Source: Streptomyces sp. NBC_01353
GTDB lineage: Bacteria > Actinomycetota > Actinomycetes > Streptomycetales > Streptomycetaceae
Direction: 5' to 3'
NCBI RefSeq assembly: GCF_036237275.1
Contig: NZ_CP108352.1
Location: forward strand, 3,162,001-3,226,000
DNA: 64,000 nucleotides
Shown: positions 1-7,282 of the stretch, one piece after another
Layout of the letters: each line of letters opens with the position of its first letter
Position numbering within the stretch: position 1 is the first letter of the stretch
Notes under the pieces: generated by a model
Seen by the model: only the letters and a program-made list of their open reading frames with translations
Database searches by the model: none
What the model was told of the DNA's origin: nothing
Made by a program: the position numbers and the translations under genes

Positions 1-1031
1 TGTACGAGGAGCTGGACATCCCGTCGGGCACCAAGGGCGTCCTGCCCCGCGCCGAGCGGACCCGTGCGGGTCTGGGCGCGGAGGAGCTGGAGGACCTGGG
101 CGAGCCCGGCGGCCGCGGTGGCCGTGGGCGCAAGCAGGCCGCCCCGGCGGCCGAAGAGGCCCCGGCCCGTACGCGCACCCCGCGCCAGCGTCGCCGTACG
201 CGCGGTGGATCCACCCCGGACGAGACGACGGCCGCCGTCGCCACTCCGGTGGCGGAGGACGCCCCCGCGGAGCCGCGCACCCCGCGCCGCCGTCGCCGTA
301 CCCGTACGGCCGTCGCGTCGGGCGTGCCGGTCGCGGAGGCCACTGTCGCCACGGTGACGGAGGCCCCGGTGGCCCCCGCCGCCGCGGTCGCCACGAAGGC
401 CCCGGTCGCCGCCAAGGCTCCCGCCGCTCCGGTGATCCCCGCCGCCGCTGCGGCCCCGGCGGTCGAGGAGGCCCCCAAGGCTCCGCGTCGTCGCCGTACG
501 CGCATCGTGAAGCCCGACGAGACGGTGTCCTTCCAGACTCCGGAGACGGCCGCCGCCGCCCTTGCGACGCTCGCGCCGGCCGCGCCGGTGGAGACGGTCG
601 CTCCGGTCGAGACCGTCGAGGAGCCCAAGAAGGCGCCCCGTCGCCGTACGACCAAGAAGGCCGCAGCCGCGGTGGTCGAGACGGCCCCCGTGGCCGCCGA
701 GATCGTCGAGGAGGCCCCGAAGGCTCCCCGTCGTCGTACGACCAAGAAGGCCGTCGCCGCCGAGGCCCCGGCCGTGGAGGCTCCGGCCGCCGTGGTCGCC
801 GAGGCCGCCCCGGTCGTCGAGGAGGCCCCCAAGGCTCCCCGTCGCCGTACGGCCAAGAAGGCCGTCGCCGCCGAGGCCCCCGACGCCTCGGAGCCGAAGG
901 CGGCCCCGCGCCGCCGCACGGTGAAGAAGGCGGCCGCCGCTCCGGCGGAGGCCACCGAGACGGCCGAGGCCCCCAAGGCCCCGCGTCGCCGCACGACGAA
1001 GAAGGCCGCGGCCGCTCAGCCCGAGAGCTGA
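1..1031 (+). CDS. DEAD-box RNA helicase, C-terminal part (5' end outside window)
   Basis: The reading frame is open from base 3 and ends at a TGA at 1029-1031, so only the C-terminal tail is present. The first ~35 residues (YEELDIPSGTKGVLPRAER...) are ordinary, and the remaining ~300 are an Ala/Pro/Arg/Lys-rich, presumably disordered tail. The tail carries five copies of a PRRRTxKKA unit, preceded by Arg-rich PRRRRRTR and PRQRRRTR variants. Such basic tails are typical of actinobacterial RhlE-like DEAD-box helicases, where they bind RNA. The catalytic helicase core is not in the window, so the family assignment rests on the tail type and on remembered gene order. A strong hairpin follows the stop codon. 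Confidence 0.6.
   Translation, partial: YEELDIPSGTKGVLPRAERTRAGLGAEELEDLGEPGGRGGRGRKQAAPAAEEAPARTRTPRQRRRTRGGSTPDETTAAVATPVAEDAPAEPRTPRRRRRTRTAVASGVPVAEATVATVTEAPVAPAAAVATKAPVAAKAPAAPVIPAAAAAPAVEEAPKAPRRRRTRIVKPDETVSFQTPETAAAALATLAPAAPVETVAPVETVEEPKKAPRRRTTKKAAAAVVETAPVAAEIVEEAPKAPRRRTTKKAVAAEAPAVEAPAAVVAEAAPVVEEAPKAPRRRTAKKAVAAEAPDASEPKAAPRRRTVKKAAAAPAEATETAEAPKAPRRRTTKKAAAAQPES
636..1006 (+). repeat. Five basic PRRRTxKKA coding repeats
   Basis: Five copies of a ~25-bp unit encoding PRRRT(T/A/V)KKA lie near 636-660, 721-750, 836-861, 901-930 and 977-1005. They are separated by Ala/Glu/Pro-rich linkers of 20-40 residues, several with EEAPKAP just before the basic block. The pattern suggests internal duplication in the helicase tail. 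Confidence 0.8.
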
Positions 1032-1050
1032 CGCGACGTCGCACCGCTTT

Positions 1051-1086
1051 CGGCGGCCCGGTCCCTGCCCAGGGGCCGGGCCGCCG
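1051..1086 (+). terminator. Hairpin terminator after helicase gene
   Basis: An 11-bp perfect stem (CGGCGGCCCGG / CCGGGCCGCCG) closes a 14-nt loop that adds a CCC/GGG pairing. It lies 20 nt after the helicase stop and before the -10 box of the next gene. There is no clear T-run, as is usual in Streptomyces. Confidence 0.75.
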
Positions 1087-1114
1087 TGCTGTCCGACCCC
1101 TTCCCAGCAGCGGT

Positions 1115-1120
1115 TACAGT
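1115..1120 (+). promoter_or_regulatory. -10 box (TACAGT) for leaderless hydrolase gene
   Basis: TACAGT fits TANNNT and ends 6 nt before the ATG at 1127. There is no Shine-Dalgarno sequence, so transcription probably begins at the start codon. No convincing -35 is seen. Confidence 0.5.
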
Positions 1121-1126
1121 CCCTCT

Positions 1127-1987
1127 ATGAGCAAGCCCCGGTCCCTGGCGCCGCCGCCGCGCACCCGTGCCTACCGGCTGGTGACGGCCCGCGGCGATTT
1201 CGCGGTCCTGGACACCGCACCCGAGGGAGAGGCCCGCGGCACGGTGCTGCTGCTGCCCGGCTACACCGGCAGCAAGGAGGACTTCCTCGCGCTGCTCGGG
1301 CCGCTGAGCGACGCCGGCTACCGCGCCGTCGCGGTCGACGGCCGGGGCCAGCACGAGAGCCACGGGCCGCGGCATCGCGCCGCGTACAGCCGGCGGGCGC
1401 TGGCCCTCGACGCCGTCTCCCAGGCCCTCGCGCTCGGCGACGGGCCCGTGCATCTGCTGGGGCATTCCTTCGGCGGGCTGGTGGCGAGGGCCGCGGCCTG
1501 GCTGGCACCGGAGGCGTTCCGTTCGCTGACCCTGCTCTCGTCGGGGCCCGGCCGGGTCGCCCGGCCGCAGCGCGTCCGTGTCCGGGTGCTGCGCGGGGCG
1601 CTCGCGCTGCTGTCCAAGGAGCGGGTGTGGCGGGCGACGCGCTGGCTCGACAGCCGGGGCGAGGAGCCGGGCGCGACCGACCCGCCGGAGATCGTGAGCT
1701 TCCTGCGGCGCCGCTGGATGCGCACGCGGATCGTCCAACTGTCCTCCGCCGGGCGGCTGTTGAGGCGCGACCGGGACGGTACGGCTCAGCTGGCGCAGCT
1801 CACCGTGCCGCTGCACATCGCGTACGGGGACGAGGAGATGGTCTGGCCGACGGCGAGCCTGGCGGAGGCGGCGCGGCGCACCGGGGCCCATCACACGGTG
1901 GTCGCGGGCGCGGGCCACTCCCCCAACGTGTCCCATCCGCAGGAGCTGGCCGACCGGCTGACCGCGTTCTGGGAGCGCTGCCCCTAG
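1127..1987 (+). CDS. Alpha/beta hydrolase
   Basis: This is a 286-residue cytoplasmic enzyme of the alpha/beta-hydrolase fold. The oxyanion-hole segment is LLLPGYTGS (42-49) and the nucleophile elbow is GHSFGG with Ser114. The acid is probably Asp235 (AYGDEEMVWP) and the base His264 (GAGHSPNVSHP). The cap region (140-220) is Arg-rich. The substrate cannot be read from the sequence; carboxylesterase or lipase-like hydrolysis is the general expectation. The ATG at 1127 has no SD but sits 6 nt after a TACAGT box, which supports a leaderless start. It converges on the NYN gene with only 14 nt between stops. Confidence 0.9.
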   Translation: MSKPRSLAPPPRTRAYRLVTARGDFAVLDTAPEGEARGTVLLLPGYTGSKEDFLALLGPLSDAGYRAVAVDGRGQHESHGPRHRAAYSRRALALDAVSQALALGDGPVHLLGHSFGGLVARAAAWLAPEAFRSLTLLSSGPGRVARPQRVRVRVLRGALALLSKERVWRATRWLDSRGEEPGATDPPEIVSFLRRRWMRTRIVQLSSAGRLLRRDRDGTAQLAQLTVPLHIAYGDEEMVWPTASLAEAARRTGAHHTVVAGAGHSPNVSHPQELADRLTAFWERCP

Positions 1988-2001
1988 GGGGTGTCCGGCC
2001 G

Positions 2002-2928
2002 TCAGAACTGGGCCTGAACGTGCTGCCAGAACCCGTCCCGCAGCGCCCTGCGCAGAGCCGCGTGGCCACGCAGGGAGCGGCTCAGCAGCTTCTCCGCCTC
2101 GATGAGCAGATCCTGGTCGACCGGTCCGGGCAGATACGGATGCCCGGGCAGCAGCTCGGCCAGGGCGTCGGGGCCGCGCTCGACGAGCCAGGTCGCGGCG
2201 ATCTGTGCGCCGACGAAGCGGACCTCGTCGCGCGAGGGCGGCGGCTCACCCTCGTTCTCGTACGTCGTGACGGGGCGTCGGGTGACGTACGGGCGCCAGA
2301 AGTCGAGGTCGAACGTGCGCTGACTGTCGACCTCCCAGAGCAGCGGCTCGGCCTGGTTGCGCCCGTCGGCGGCCTCGATGCCCCAGAGGTGGACGCGGGC
2401 CCCGTACCCCTGGGCCGCCTCGACGGCCGAGACGAGGTCCTCGTCGCCGCCGACGAGGGCGGCGTCGCTGATGGCGCGGTGGCGGGCGAGGGACTCCAGG
2501 TCGGAGCGGATGAGGGAGTCGACGCCCTTCTGCTGGTTGTTGGCGTTGAGGTTGCCGAGGCGGACCTTGACGTCGGGCAGCTCGGCGATCGACTGCTGCT
2601 CGGGCGTGTGGATCCGGCGCCGTGCGCCGTCGTACCAGTAGACGCGCAGCAGCCGGCTGTCGGCGAAGATCGTGCGGGCCTTGTCGATGAAGGCCTCGAT
2701 CAGCCCCTCGGCGTCGAGGTCGAAGGAGCGGCGGTCCTCGGTGCCCGCGACCAGCAACCCGGCCGCAGCATAGACGTAACCTGCGTCGACGAAGATGGCG
2801 TGGGTCGAGGGTGTCTTGGCCACCTCGGCGAGCATCCGCTGGAGGAGCTCATTGGTGCGCTCCAGGCGGGCACCGAGGTCGCGGACCGGGTCGCCGGGCG
2901 TCGTCTGAGGTATCTCTGCGTCGTTCAT
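2002..2928 (-). CDS. NYN-domain (PIN-like) protein
   Basis: This 308-residue protein begins with a probable coiled coil (residues ~15-40, ...RLERTNELLQRML). A NYN domain follows: IFVDAGYVYAAAGLL carries the first conserved Asp (D48), and ALVGGDEDLVSAV holds the second acidic cluster typical of PIN/FLAP-like metal-dependent RNases. The C-terminal third is all-helical. The frame opens further upstream, but the ATG at 2928 has a GAGG 8 nt before it and is preferred. Family members act on RNA; the specific target is unknown. It is divergent from the 50-residue gene at 3111. Confidence 0.85.
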   Translation of the reverse strand: MNDAEIPQTTPGDPVRDLGARLERTNELLQRMLAEVAKTPSTHAIFVDAGYVYAAAGLLVAGTEDRRSFDLDAEGLIEAFIDKARTIFADSRLLRVYWYDGARRRIHTPEQQSIAELPDVKVRLGNLNANNQQKGVDSLIRSDLESLARHRAISDAALVGGDEDLVSAVEAAQGYGARVHLWGIEAADGRNQAEPLLWEVDSQRTFDLDFWRPYVTRRPVTTYENEGEPPPSRDEVRFVGAQIAATWLVERGPDALAELLPGHPYLPGPVDQDLLIEAEKLLSRSLRGHAALRRALRDGFWQHVQAQF

Positions 2929-3110
2929 ACGGGCCTCATTCTCCGCCGGTCGCGCCCCCGTCGCCAACGTCCCCTACCGCTTAGTAGTTAGTCATCCGAA
3001 AAATTTCCTTAGCGTAGGGAATGTTTGCAGGATGCATCCCGTTGGACAGGTACGTAACTCGCATCGCAGTTCTCCACCAGGAGGATCAACTCAGACGAAG
3101 GGAGAAGCCT

Positions 3111-3263
3111 GTGCGCTTCGAAATCCTGCGACTGGACGACATCGACGGCACGCCCGTCGACCGGACCGTCGTGGACGCCGCCTCCGTCAACCGGATCGTG
3201 CAGCAGGCCGCATCGATCGGCCAGCGCATCTGGATCCGTCCGGCCGACACCACGGCCTCATAA
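3111..3263 (+). CDS. Conserved 50-residue small protein
   Basis: This short ORF starts at GTG 3111 behind an AAGGGAG ribosome-binding site. It encodes 50 residues with a regular pattern (MRFEILRLDDIDGTPVDRT...IVQQAASIGQRIWIRPADT). It has no cysteines and no membrane segment, and its beta-alpha-beta appearance suggests a small folded protein. I recall near-identical proteins annotated as hypothetical in other Streptomyces, but I know no function. The intergenic region upstream is unusually AT-rich for this genome (2980-3020). A hairpin terminator follows. Confidence 0.75.
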   Translation: MRFEILRLDDIDGTPVDRTVVDAASVNRIVQQAASIGQRIWIRPADTTAS

Positions 3264-3286
3264 CAAGGCAACCGCTCAGACGCACC

Positions 3287-3331
3287 GCGCCCCCGCATGG
3301 ACTCCGTGAACCGGAATCCGTACGGGGGCGC
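3287..3331. terminator. Bidirectional terminator between small gene and MarC gene
   Basis: A 9-bp stem (GCGCCCCCG / CGGGGGCGC) is extended inward by ATGGA/TCCGT pairing. It lies between two convergent genes and could end both transcripts. Confidence 0.6.
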
Positions 3332-3362
3332 AGTGGCGTGCCGGGGCGGACCTCCAGGCTCC

Positions 3363-3968
3363 CTAGGAGCCCTGGATGACCTGGGTGACGCCGTTGATGA
3401 TCTGCTGGACGGCGATGGCCGACAGCATCATGCCGGCGAGCCGGGTGACGAGCACGACGCCGCCGTCCTTGATGACGCGGATGATCAGCAGCGAGTAGCG
3501 CATGGTCAGCCAGAGCACGACGTGCATGGCGACGATGGCGGCCCAGACCGAGATCTGCGCGGCGGCGCCGTCGGCGTGCTGCACGGCGAGAATCACGGAC
3601 ACGATCGCACCGGGCCCGGCGAGCAGAGGCATCCCGAGGGGGACGAGGGCGACGTTGACGTCCTTGGTCTGCTTGGGCTCGTCGGTCTTGCCGGTGAGCA
3701 GGTCGAGCGCGATGAGCAGGAGGAGAAGACCGCCGGCGATCATCAGCGCGGGTACGGACACATGGAGATAGGCGAGGATCTGCTGCCCGAGGATCCCGAA
3801 CACGGTGATGACCCCGAAGGCCACGGCAACGGCCTGCCAGGCCATCCGCCGCTGCACCTTGGCGGGCCGTCCGGAGGTGAGGCCGAGGAAGATCGGGGTG
3901 ATCCCAGGGGGATCCATGATCACAAACAGGGTCAGAAAGAGCGAGCCGAAAACGGCGACGTCGAACAC
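3363..3968 (-). CDS. MarC family integral membrane protein
   Basis: This is a 201-residue, six-helix membrane protein, the usual length for MarC/UPF0056. Family features are the N-terminal VFGSLFLTLFVIMDPPGITPIFL, in which the conserved DP(P/I)G lies in the first helix, and the mid-protein VPLGMPLLAGPGAIVSVIL. The frame is open for another ~135 codons upstream, but those read as repetitive Pro/Arg-rich noise. The GTG at 3968 matches the family's N-terminus and has an AAGG upstream. The family was once linked to antibiotic resistance, which was later disputed; its real substrate is unknown. Confidence 0.88.
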   Translation of the reverse strand: MFDVAVFGSLFLTLFVIMDPPGITPIFLGLTSGRPAKVQRRMAWQAVAVAFGVITVFGILGQQILAYLHVSVPALMIAGGLLLLLIALDLLTGKTDEPKQTKDVNVALVPLGMPLLAGPGAIVSVILAVQHADGAAAQISVWAAIVAMHVVLWLTMRYSLLIIRVIKDGGVVLVTRLAGMMLSAIAVQQIINGVTQVIQGS

Positions 3969-4123
3969 GGTGAGCCTTGCGATATGGGGTGTACGAGGGA
4001 GGGGGACGCGCCTGTGGGGGCGCGGTGCCCTTTGGCGGGCGGCTTGGGGCGGCGTGGGGAGCGTCCGGGGCGGGAGAACCCGCCCCGGCGCACCGCCCGG
4101 CCGCCCCGGAGTGGGCATCCGCC

Positions 4124-4150
4124 GGGACCGACGGGACCGACGGGACCGAC
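4124..4150. repeat. 9-bp tandem repeat (GGGACCGAC x3)
   Basis: Three perfect, contiguous copies of GGGACCGAC lie within the MarC-PHP intergenic region. Confidence 0.9.
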
Positions 4151-4260
4151 GCGGAGGCACCGGCCGGAGACCCGCCGGACCCGACCGGACTCCGCCGGAT
4201 GGATCCGCCGTGTCCGACGGGCACCGCCGGACGGCATCCGCCGTGACCGACCGGGCCGGC

Positions 4261-4362
4261 CGGAGTGCACCGACCGGAGACCGTCGAGACCAGCCGGAGT
4301 GCACCGACCGGAGACCGTCGAGACCAGCCGGAGTGCACCGGTCGGAGACCGTCCGGACCGGC
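4261..4362. repeat. 34-bp tandem repeat, three copies
   Basis: A 34-bp unit beginning CGGAGTGCACCGACC occurs at 4261-4294 and is repeated exactly at 4295-4328. A degenerate third copy follows at 4329-4362. Each unit contains the palindrome GTGCAC. There is no spacer between copies, so this is a minisatellite and not a CRISPR. Confidence 0.9.
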
Positions 4363-4514
4363 CCGGCGGACACCCGCCGAGAACCGACCGGGACCCGCCA
4401 GGAGATCCCGCCGGGCTTCCGTGGAGCGGCTGCCGCCGAGGGCGGCCGCCGGGCCTGCGGATTCGCGCCCGGCAGCCGGGCGCGGTGCTTTCCGGTGGCC
4501 GGTCCCGGTAGGGA

Positions 4515-5375
4515 CTAGGCGGGTCCGCCCGTGCCCGGGACCGGGAAGGCGCCTGTGGCGCGGCGGGTGATCTCGCCGTAGATCTCGGGGTCCGTGGTGA
4601 AGTCCCCGAGGCGGCACGTCTTGCGACTGCCGTGGTAGTCGCTGGAGCCGGTGGCCAGCAGCCCGAGCTCCTTCGCCAGTCCCCGCAGCCGCGCCCGCGT
4701 CGCCTCGTCGTGGTCCATGTGGTCGACCTCGATGCCGTCGAGGCCGGCCTCCGCGAGTCGGGCGATCGCGGACTCCGGTACGACCTCGCCGCGCTTGACG
4801 GCGAGCGGGTGCGCGAAGACCGTGACGCCGCCGGCCGCCTTGACGAGCCGGATCGCGTCGAACGGGTCGAGCTCGTGCTTCTCCACGTACGCCCGTCCGC
4901 CGTCCGCCAGCCACTCCTGCGTGAACGCCCCGGACACGTCCGGTACGACGCCGAGTTCGACGAGCGCCTCGGCGACGTGCGGGCGGCCCACCGAGCCGTC
5001 CCCCGCGATCCGGGCGACCTGCTCCCACGTGGCGGGGACGCCGAGCTCCTGGAGCTTGCCGACCATCGCCCGGGCGCGCGGCACCCGGTCGTCCCTGACC
5101 AGCTCGCGCTCGGCGGCCAGCTCGGGCTCCTCGGGGTCGAAGAGGTAGGCGAGCATGTGCAGCCCGACCCCGTCGACCCGGCAGGACAGTTCGGCTCCGG
5201 TGACGAGGGTCAGCCCCTCGGGAAGCGCTGCGATCGCCTCGGCGTACCCACGCGTCGTGTCGTGGTCGGTGAGGGCGACGACGTCGAGTCCGGCGGCCGC
5301 CGCGTTACGGACCAGCTCGGCCGGGGTGTCCGTACCGTCCGAGGCGGTGGAGTGGGTGTGCAGATCGATGCGCAC
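4515..5375 (-). CDS. PHP-domain phosphoesterase (TrpH/YciV-like)
   Basis: This 286-residue protein of the polymerase-and-histidinol-phosphatase family starts directly with the metal-binding strand: VRIDLHTHSTASDGT, then VVALTDHDTTRGY, a distal GAELS, GRPHVAEALV, FAHPLA and TGSSDYHG. All four PHP motifs are intact. Characterised relatives (E. coli YciV/RNase AM, Chromobacterium PHP) are 3',5'-nucleoside bisphosphate phosphatases or 5'-3' exonucleases on short RNA; that role is inferred here. The GTG at 5375 follows GGAG by 9 nt and places the HTH motif at residues 6-8, as in relatives, so the upstream open frame is ignored. Confidence 0.88.
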   Translation of the reverse strand: MRIDLHTHSTASDGTDTPAELVRNAAAAGLDVVALTDHDTTRGYAEAIAALPEGLTLVTGAELSCRVDGVGLHMLAYLFDPEEPELAAERELVRDDRVPRARAMVGKLQELGVPATWEQVARIAGDGSVGRPHVAEALVELGVVPDVSGAFTQEWLADGGRAYVEKHELDPFDAIRLVKAAGGVTVFAHPLAVKRGEVVPESAIARLAEAGLDGIEVDHMDHDEATRARLRGLAKELGLLATGSSDYHGSRKTCRLGDFTTDPEIYGEITRRATGAFPVPGTGGPA

Positions 5376-5481
5376 GACGCGGTACTCCAGGGCTCGGGGC
5401 GGACGAAGGGGACGCTCCAGCATAACGGGGGAATCGAACACCCCCGCCCCCGCGGCGCCCCGCCCGAAGCCGCCGCGCTCC

Positions 5482-6120
5482 CTACGTCAGCAGACGCGGC
5501 GTCAGCGCCCCGCATGGCAGCAGTTCGACCTCCGCGCCCGCGTCCCGCAGGTCCGTCAGCACCAGCTCGTCGTACATGAGCAGTCCGGACTGCTCGGGCC
5601 ACACGATCGCCCACAGCCACAGCCCGCGCGCCTCACCCGCGAAGACCGCGCGGTCCTGCGGGGCGCCGTTCACGTGCCACAGCGGCGTCGGACGGCCGGC
5701 GGCGAGCACCTTCGTCTGGGCGGGCTTCTCGATCGCCATATGAGGCCCGGGGTCGGGTCCGTCTATCCCGGCGTACCGCGCACCGAGTCCCACGCCCAGC
5801 TCCTCCGCGACGAGCAGCAGCTCGCCGATCCCGCCGAGCGGCCCGGGACCGGAGCAGGCGACGGCCGTAGCGCGCCCTCCGCTGCGGTCGTCACCGGCGT
5901 ACGCGACCCCGGTGAAGAGCCATCCGACGGGCAGGGGCCACGGCATCCACACGGGCACCTGGGTCCGGTGCACCACGACACCGAGGGCCTCGACACTGGG
6001 CGGGATCACGGGTTGCAGCGGGTGCACCGAGCCGTGCACGTCGCACTGCCACGAGTCGGCAAAAAGACCGGGCGCCCTGACCCGGCCACCGCACTTCGGG
6101 CAACTGGGTTCGCCCCTCAT
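5482..6120 (-). CDS. Conserved Streptomyces protein with N-terminal zinc ribbon (DUF6758-like)
   Basis: This is a 212-residue protein. The N-terminus MRGEPSCPKCGGRVRAPG carries a CPxCGG knuckle, and WQCDVHG ~20 residues later can complete a zinc ribbon. The rest is a compact, Trp-rich domain (PVWMPWPLPVGWLFTGV, LWLWAIVWPEQSGLLMYDEL). I believe this is the family called DUF6758, which has no known function; the name is from memory. The ATG at 6120 is preferred over a start three codons upstream because the conserved N-terminus begins there. Confidence 0.75.
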   Translation of the reverse strand: MRGEPSCPKCGGRVRAPGLFADSWQCDVHGSVHPLQPVIPPSVEALGVVVHRTQVPVWMPWPLPVGWLFTGVAYAGDDRSGGRATAVACSGPGPLGGIGELLLVAEELGVGLGARYAGIDGPDPGPHMAIEKPAQTKVLAAGRPTPLWHVNGAPQDRAVFAGEARGLWLWAIVWPEQSGLLMYDELVLTDLRDAGAEVELLPCGALTPRLLT

Positions 6121-6285
6121 AGAGCCCAACGGTCCTACCCCACCGCGTCCACGTCAAGGACGATCACCCGTCCGGCCCGACCAGTTCACCCCCAGCAATA
6201 GATGCCGCATGCATGCATCGGCTCGACTCGCCCATTCCGTGTACGCCTCAACCAGCGACGCACGTCACGCGAGGGAGGCGCGCCC

Positions 6286-6870
6286 TCAGTCCAGCGACAC
6301 GGACCTGCGCAGCGGATCCCGCAGATCCGTGCCGTTGGTCAGCCAGCGCTCCTGGAGCGCCTCCGCACCGTGGACCCGCTTCCACGCCGCCTCGTTGGAC
6401 GTCATCGGCAGCAGCGGCAGGAACCGCACCGGATCCATCAGCTCGTCGAGCTCCAGGTCCTCCACCAGACCACCCGGCTCCGCGACGAGCACCGAGCTGA
6501 ACGGGGCCCCGGGCCACAGGGGTTCACCCACGTCGAGCGAGGCACCGGCGGCCACCACCACGCCCTCGACCTGCGGGGTCGAGGCGAGGACGGCGAGCGG
6601 GCGCAGCACCTTGTCGGTGTCGGCGAGCCCGCCCCGCACCGACAGCACCAGCTCCGCGCGCGGGCCCTTCACGGGGTCGGCGAGCGCGGACGTCGGGTCG
6701 GTCATCGGGTGCGCGGACATGCCGAGGGTGGCGTACCGCACGACATCGCCGTCGACGAAACGGAGCACCTCGATCCGGTCCGTACCGAGGAACGTCACCG
6801 CGGCCCGCGCGTCCGGTTCACCGAGCGCCGTGCGTAGCCGGGCCTCGACCAGAGCAAGAACTTCTCCCAT
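6286..6870 (-). CDS. Suppressor-of-fused-like (SUFU) domain protein
   Basis: This 194-residue protein resembles bacterial SUFU-domain proteins: an N-terminal helix, a mixed alpha/beta core, and a conserved ending in which ELDELMDPVRFLPLLPMTSNEAAWKR precedes HGAEALQERW. Bacterial members have no established role; some sit near toxins as immunity proteins, but nothing here suggests that. The ATG at 6870 lacks an SD and follows TATGCT by 6 nt, so the mRNA is probably leaderless. It diverges from the corA leader. Confidence 0.8.
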   Translation of the reverse strand: MGEVLALVEARLRTALGEPDARAAVTFLGTDRIEVLRFVDGDVVRYATLGMSAHPMTDPTSALADPVKGPRAELVLSVRGGLADTDKVLRPLAVLASTPQVEGVVVAAGASLDVGEPLWPGAPFSSVLVAEPGGLVEDLELDELMDPVRFLPLLPMTSNEAAWKRVHGAEALQERWLTNGTDLRDPLRRSVSLD

Positions 6871-6876
6871 GACGCG

Positions 6877-6882
6877 AGCATA
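6877..6882 (-). promoter_or_regulatory. -10 box (TATGCT) for leaderless SUFU gene
   Basis: On the minus strand TATGCT is followed by six bases and then the ATG at 6870. The -35 region is weak. Confidence 0.45.
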
Positions 6883-6910
6883 AAGGGCGTACGGAACGGG
6901 CAAAGGAAGG

Positions 6911-7282
6911 GATTGACCCTCTGTCGGCTGATAGTCTTGGCCGCTGGTCGGGACTCCCGACTACTCGTCATCCCTCAAGGGGGACCGGCTGGAGGAGGTG
7001 GGGCTGCGTGGATCGAAGTCGATCGGGCAGTACCAACCGCTCTTCCGCCCCGCACCCGAGCCCGGTGCGTTCCTCCCGGTGATCTGAGGCCTTCCGCACC
7101 CGGTCCGCCCCGTCATCCGGCATCTCGCACGACGGAAGAGCACTTCGCCTTTGCCTGTCTGTAGCGAACGCCGTCACCGCGATCCCGCGGTGCCGCCCGC
7201 TTTGTGGACGACGTAGCTCCACGTCCCCATTCCGGGCTGTGCCACGCCTCGCCGACGGCTTCTCCGTGAAGGAGCATGCCAA
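6911..7282 (+). other. Long 5' leader of corA, candidate regulatory RNA
   Basis: About 370 bp separate the divergent promoter region from corA. Near its start are TTGACC (6913-6918) and TAGTCT (6932-6937), but their spacing is only 13 nt, so a promoter here is tentative. Small hairpins lie at 6947-6961 (GTCGGG/CCCGAC) and 7175-7192 (CACCGCG-ATCC-CGCGGTG), and an inverted repeat GATCGA-AG-TCGATC at 7011-7024. A short ORF with an SD is at 7008-7082. Magnesium transporter genes often carry Mg-sensing leaders, but I do not recognise the M-box consensus here. Confidence 0.4.
7008..7082 (+). CDS. Possible leader peptide upstream of corA
   Basis: This is a 24-codon ORF starting at GTG 7008 with GGAGGAGG 8-15 nt upstream, the strongest SD in the leader. 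The peptide (MDRSRSGSTNRSSAPHPSPVRSSR) is Ser/Arg/Pro-rich. Its start overlaps the GATCGA-AG-TCGATC inverted repeat, so translation could change the RNA fold. It resembles in principle the Pro-rich MgtL/MgtP leader peptides of enterobacterial Mg transporters, but there is no sequence homology and it may be chance. Confidence 0.25.
   Translation: MDRSRSGSTNRSSAPHPSPVRSSR

Larger units (their letters stand above)
3969..4514. other. Long repeat-rich intergenic region
   Basis: This ~545-bp stretch between the MarC and PHP genes has no credible gene. Frames are open on both strands only because the sequence is low in A/T and repetitive. It holds a 9-bp unit repeated three times (4124-4150) and a 34-bp unit repeated three times (4261-4362), embedded in many CCGGA/GACCGG words. 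Confidence 0.7.

Noticed and set aside
4261..4362. CRISPR array
   Set aside because: The 34-bp units are directly adjacent, with no unique spacers, only three copies and no cas genes.
3969..4514. Open frames up to 300-600 codons on both strands across the MarC-PHP gap
   Set aside because: They arise from low-A/T repetitive DNA with almost no stop codons; the protein is Pro/Arg/Gly noise and no start has an SD.
6913..7164. 83-residue ORF in the corA leader
   Set aside because: It begins at the putative promoter, has no SD and a composition of chance Pro/Ala/Gly; the 24-codon ORF at 7008 is the better candidate.
6911..7282. M-box magnesium riboswitch
   Set aside because: I could not find the conserved M-box core (AGGTGAGGCTCC-like) or its spacing; only the general idea of a leader RNA remains.
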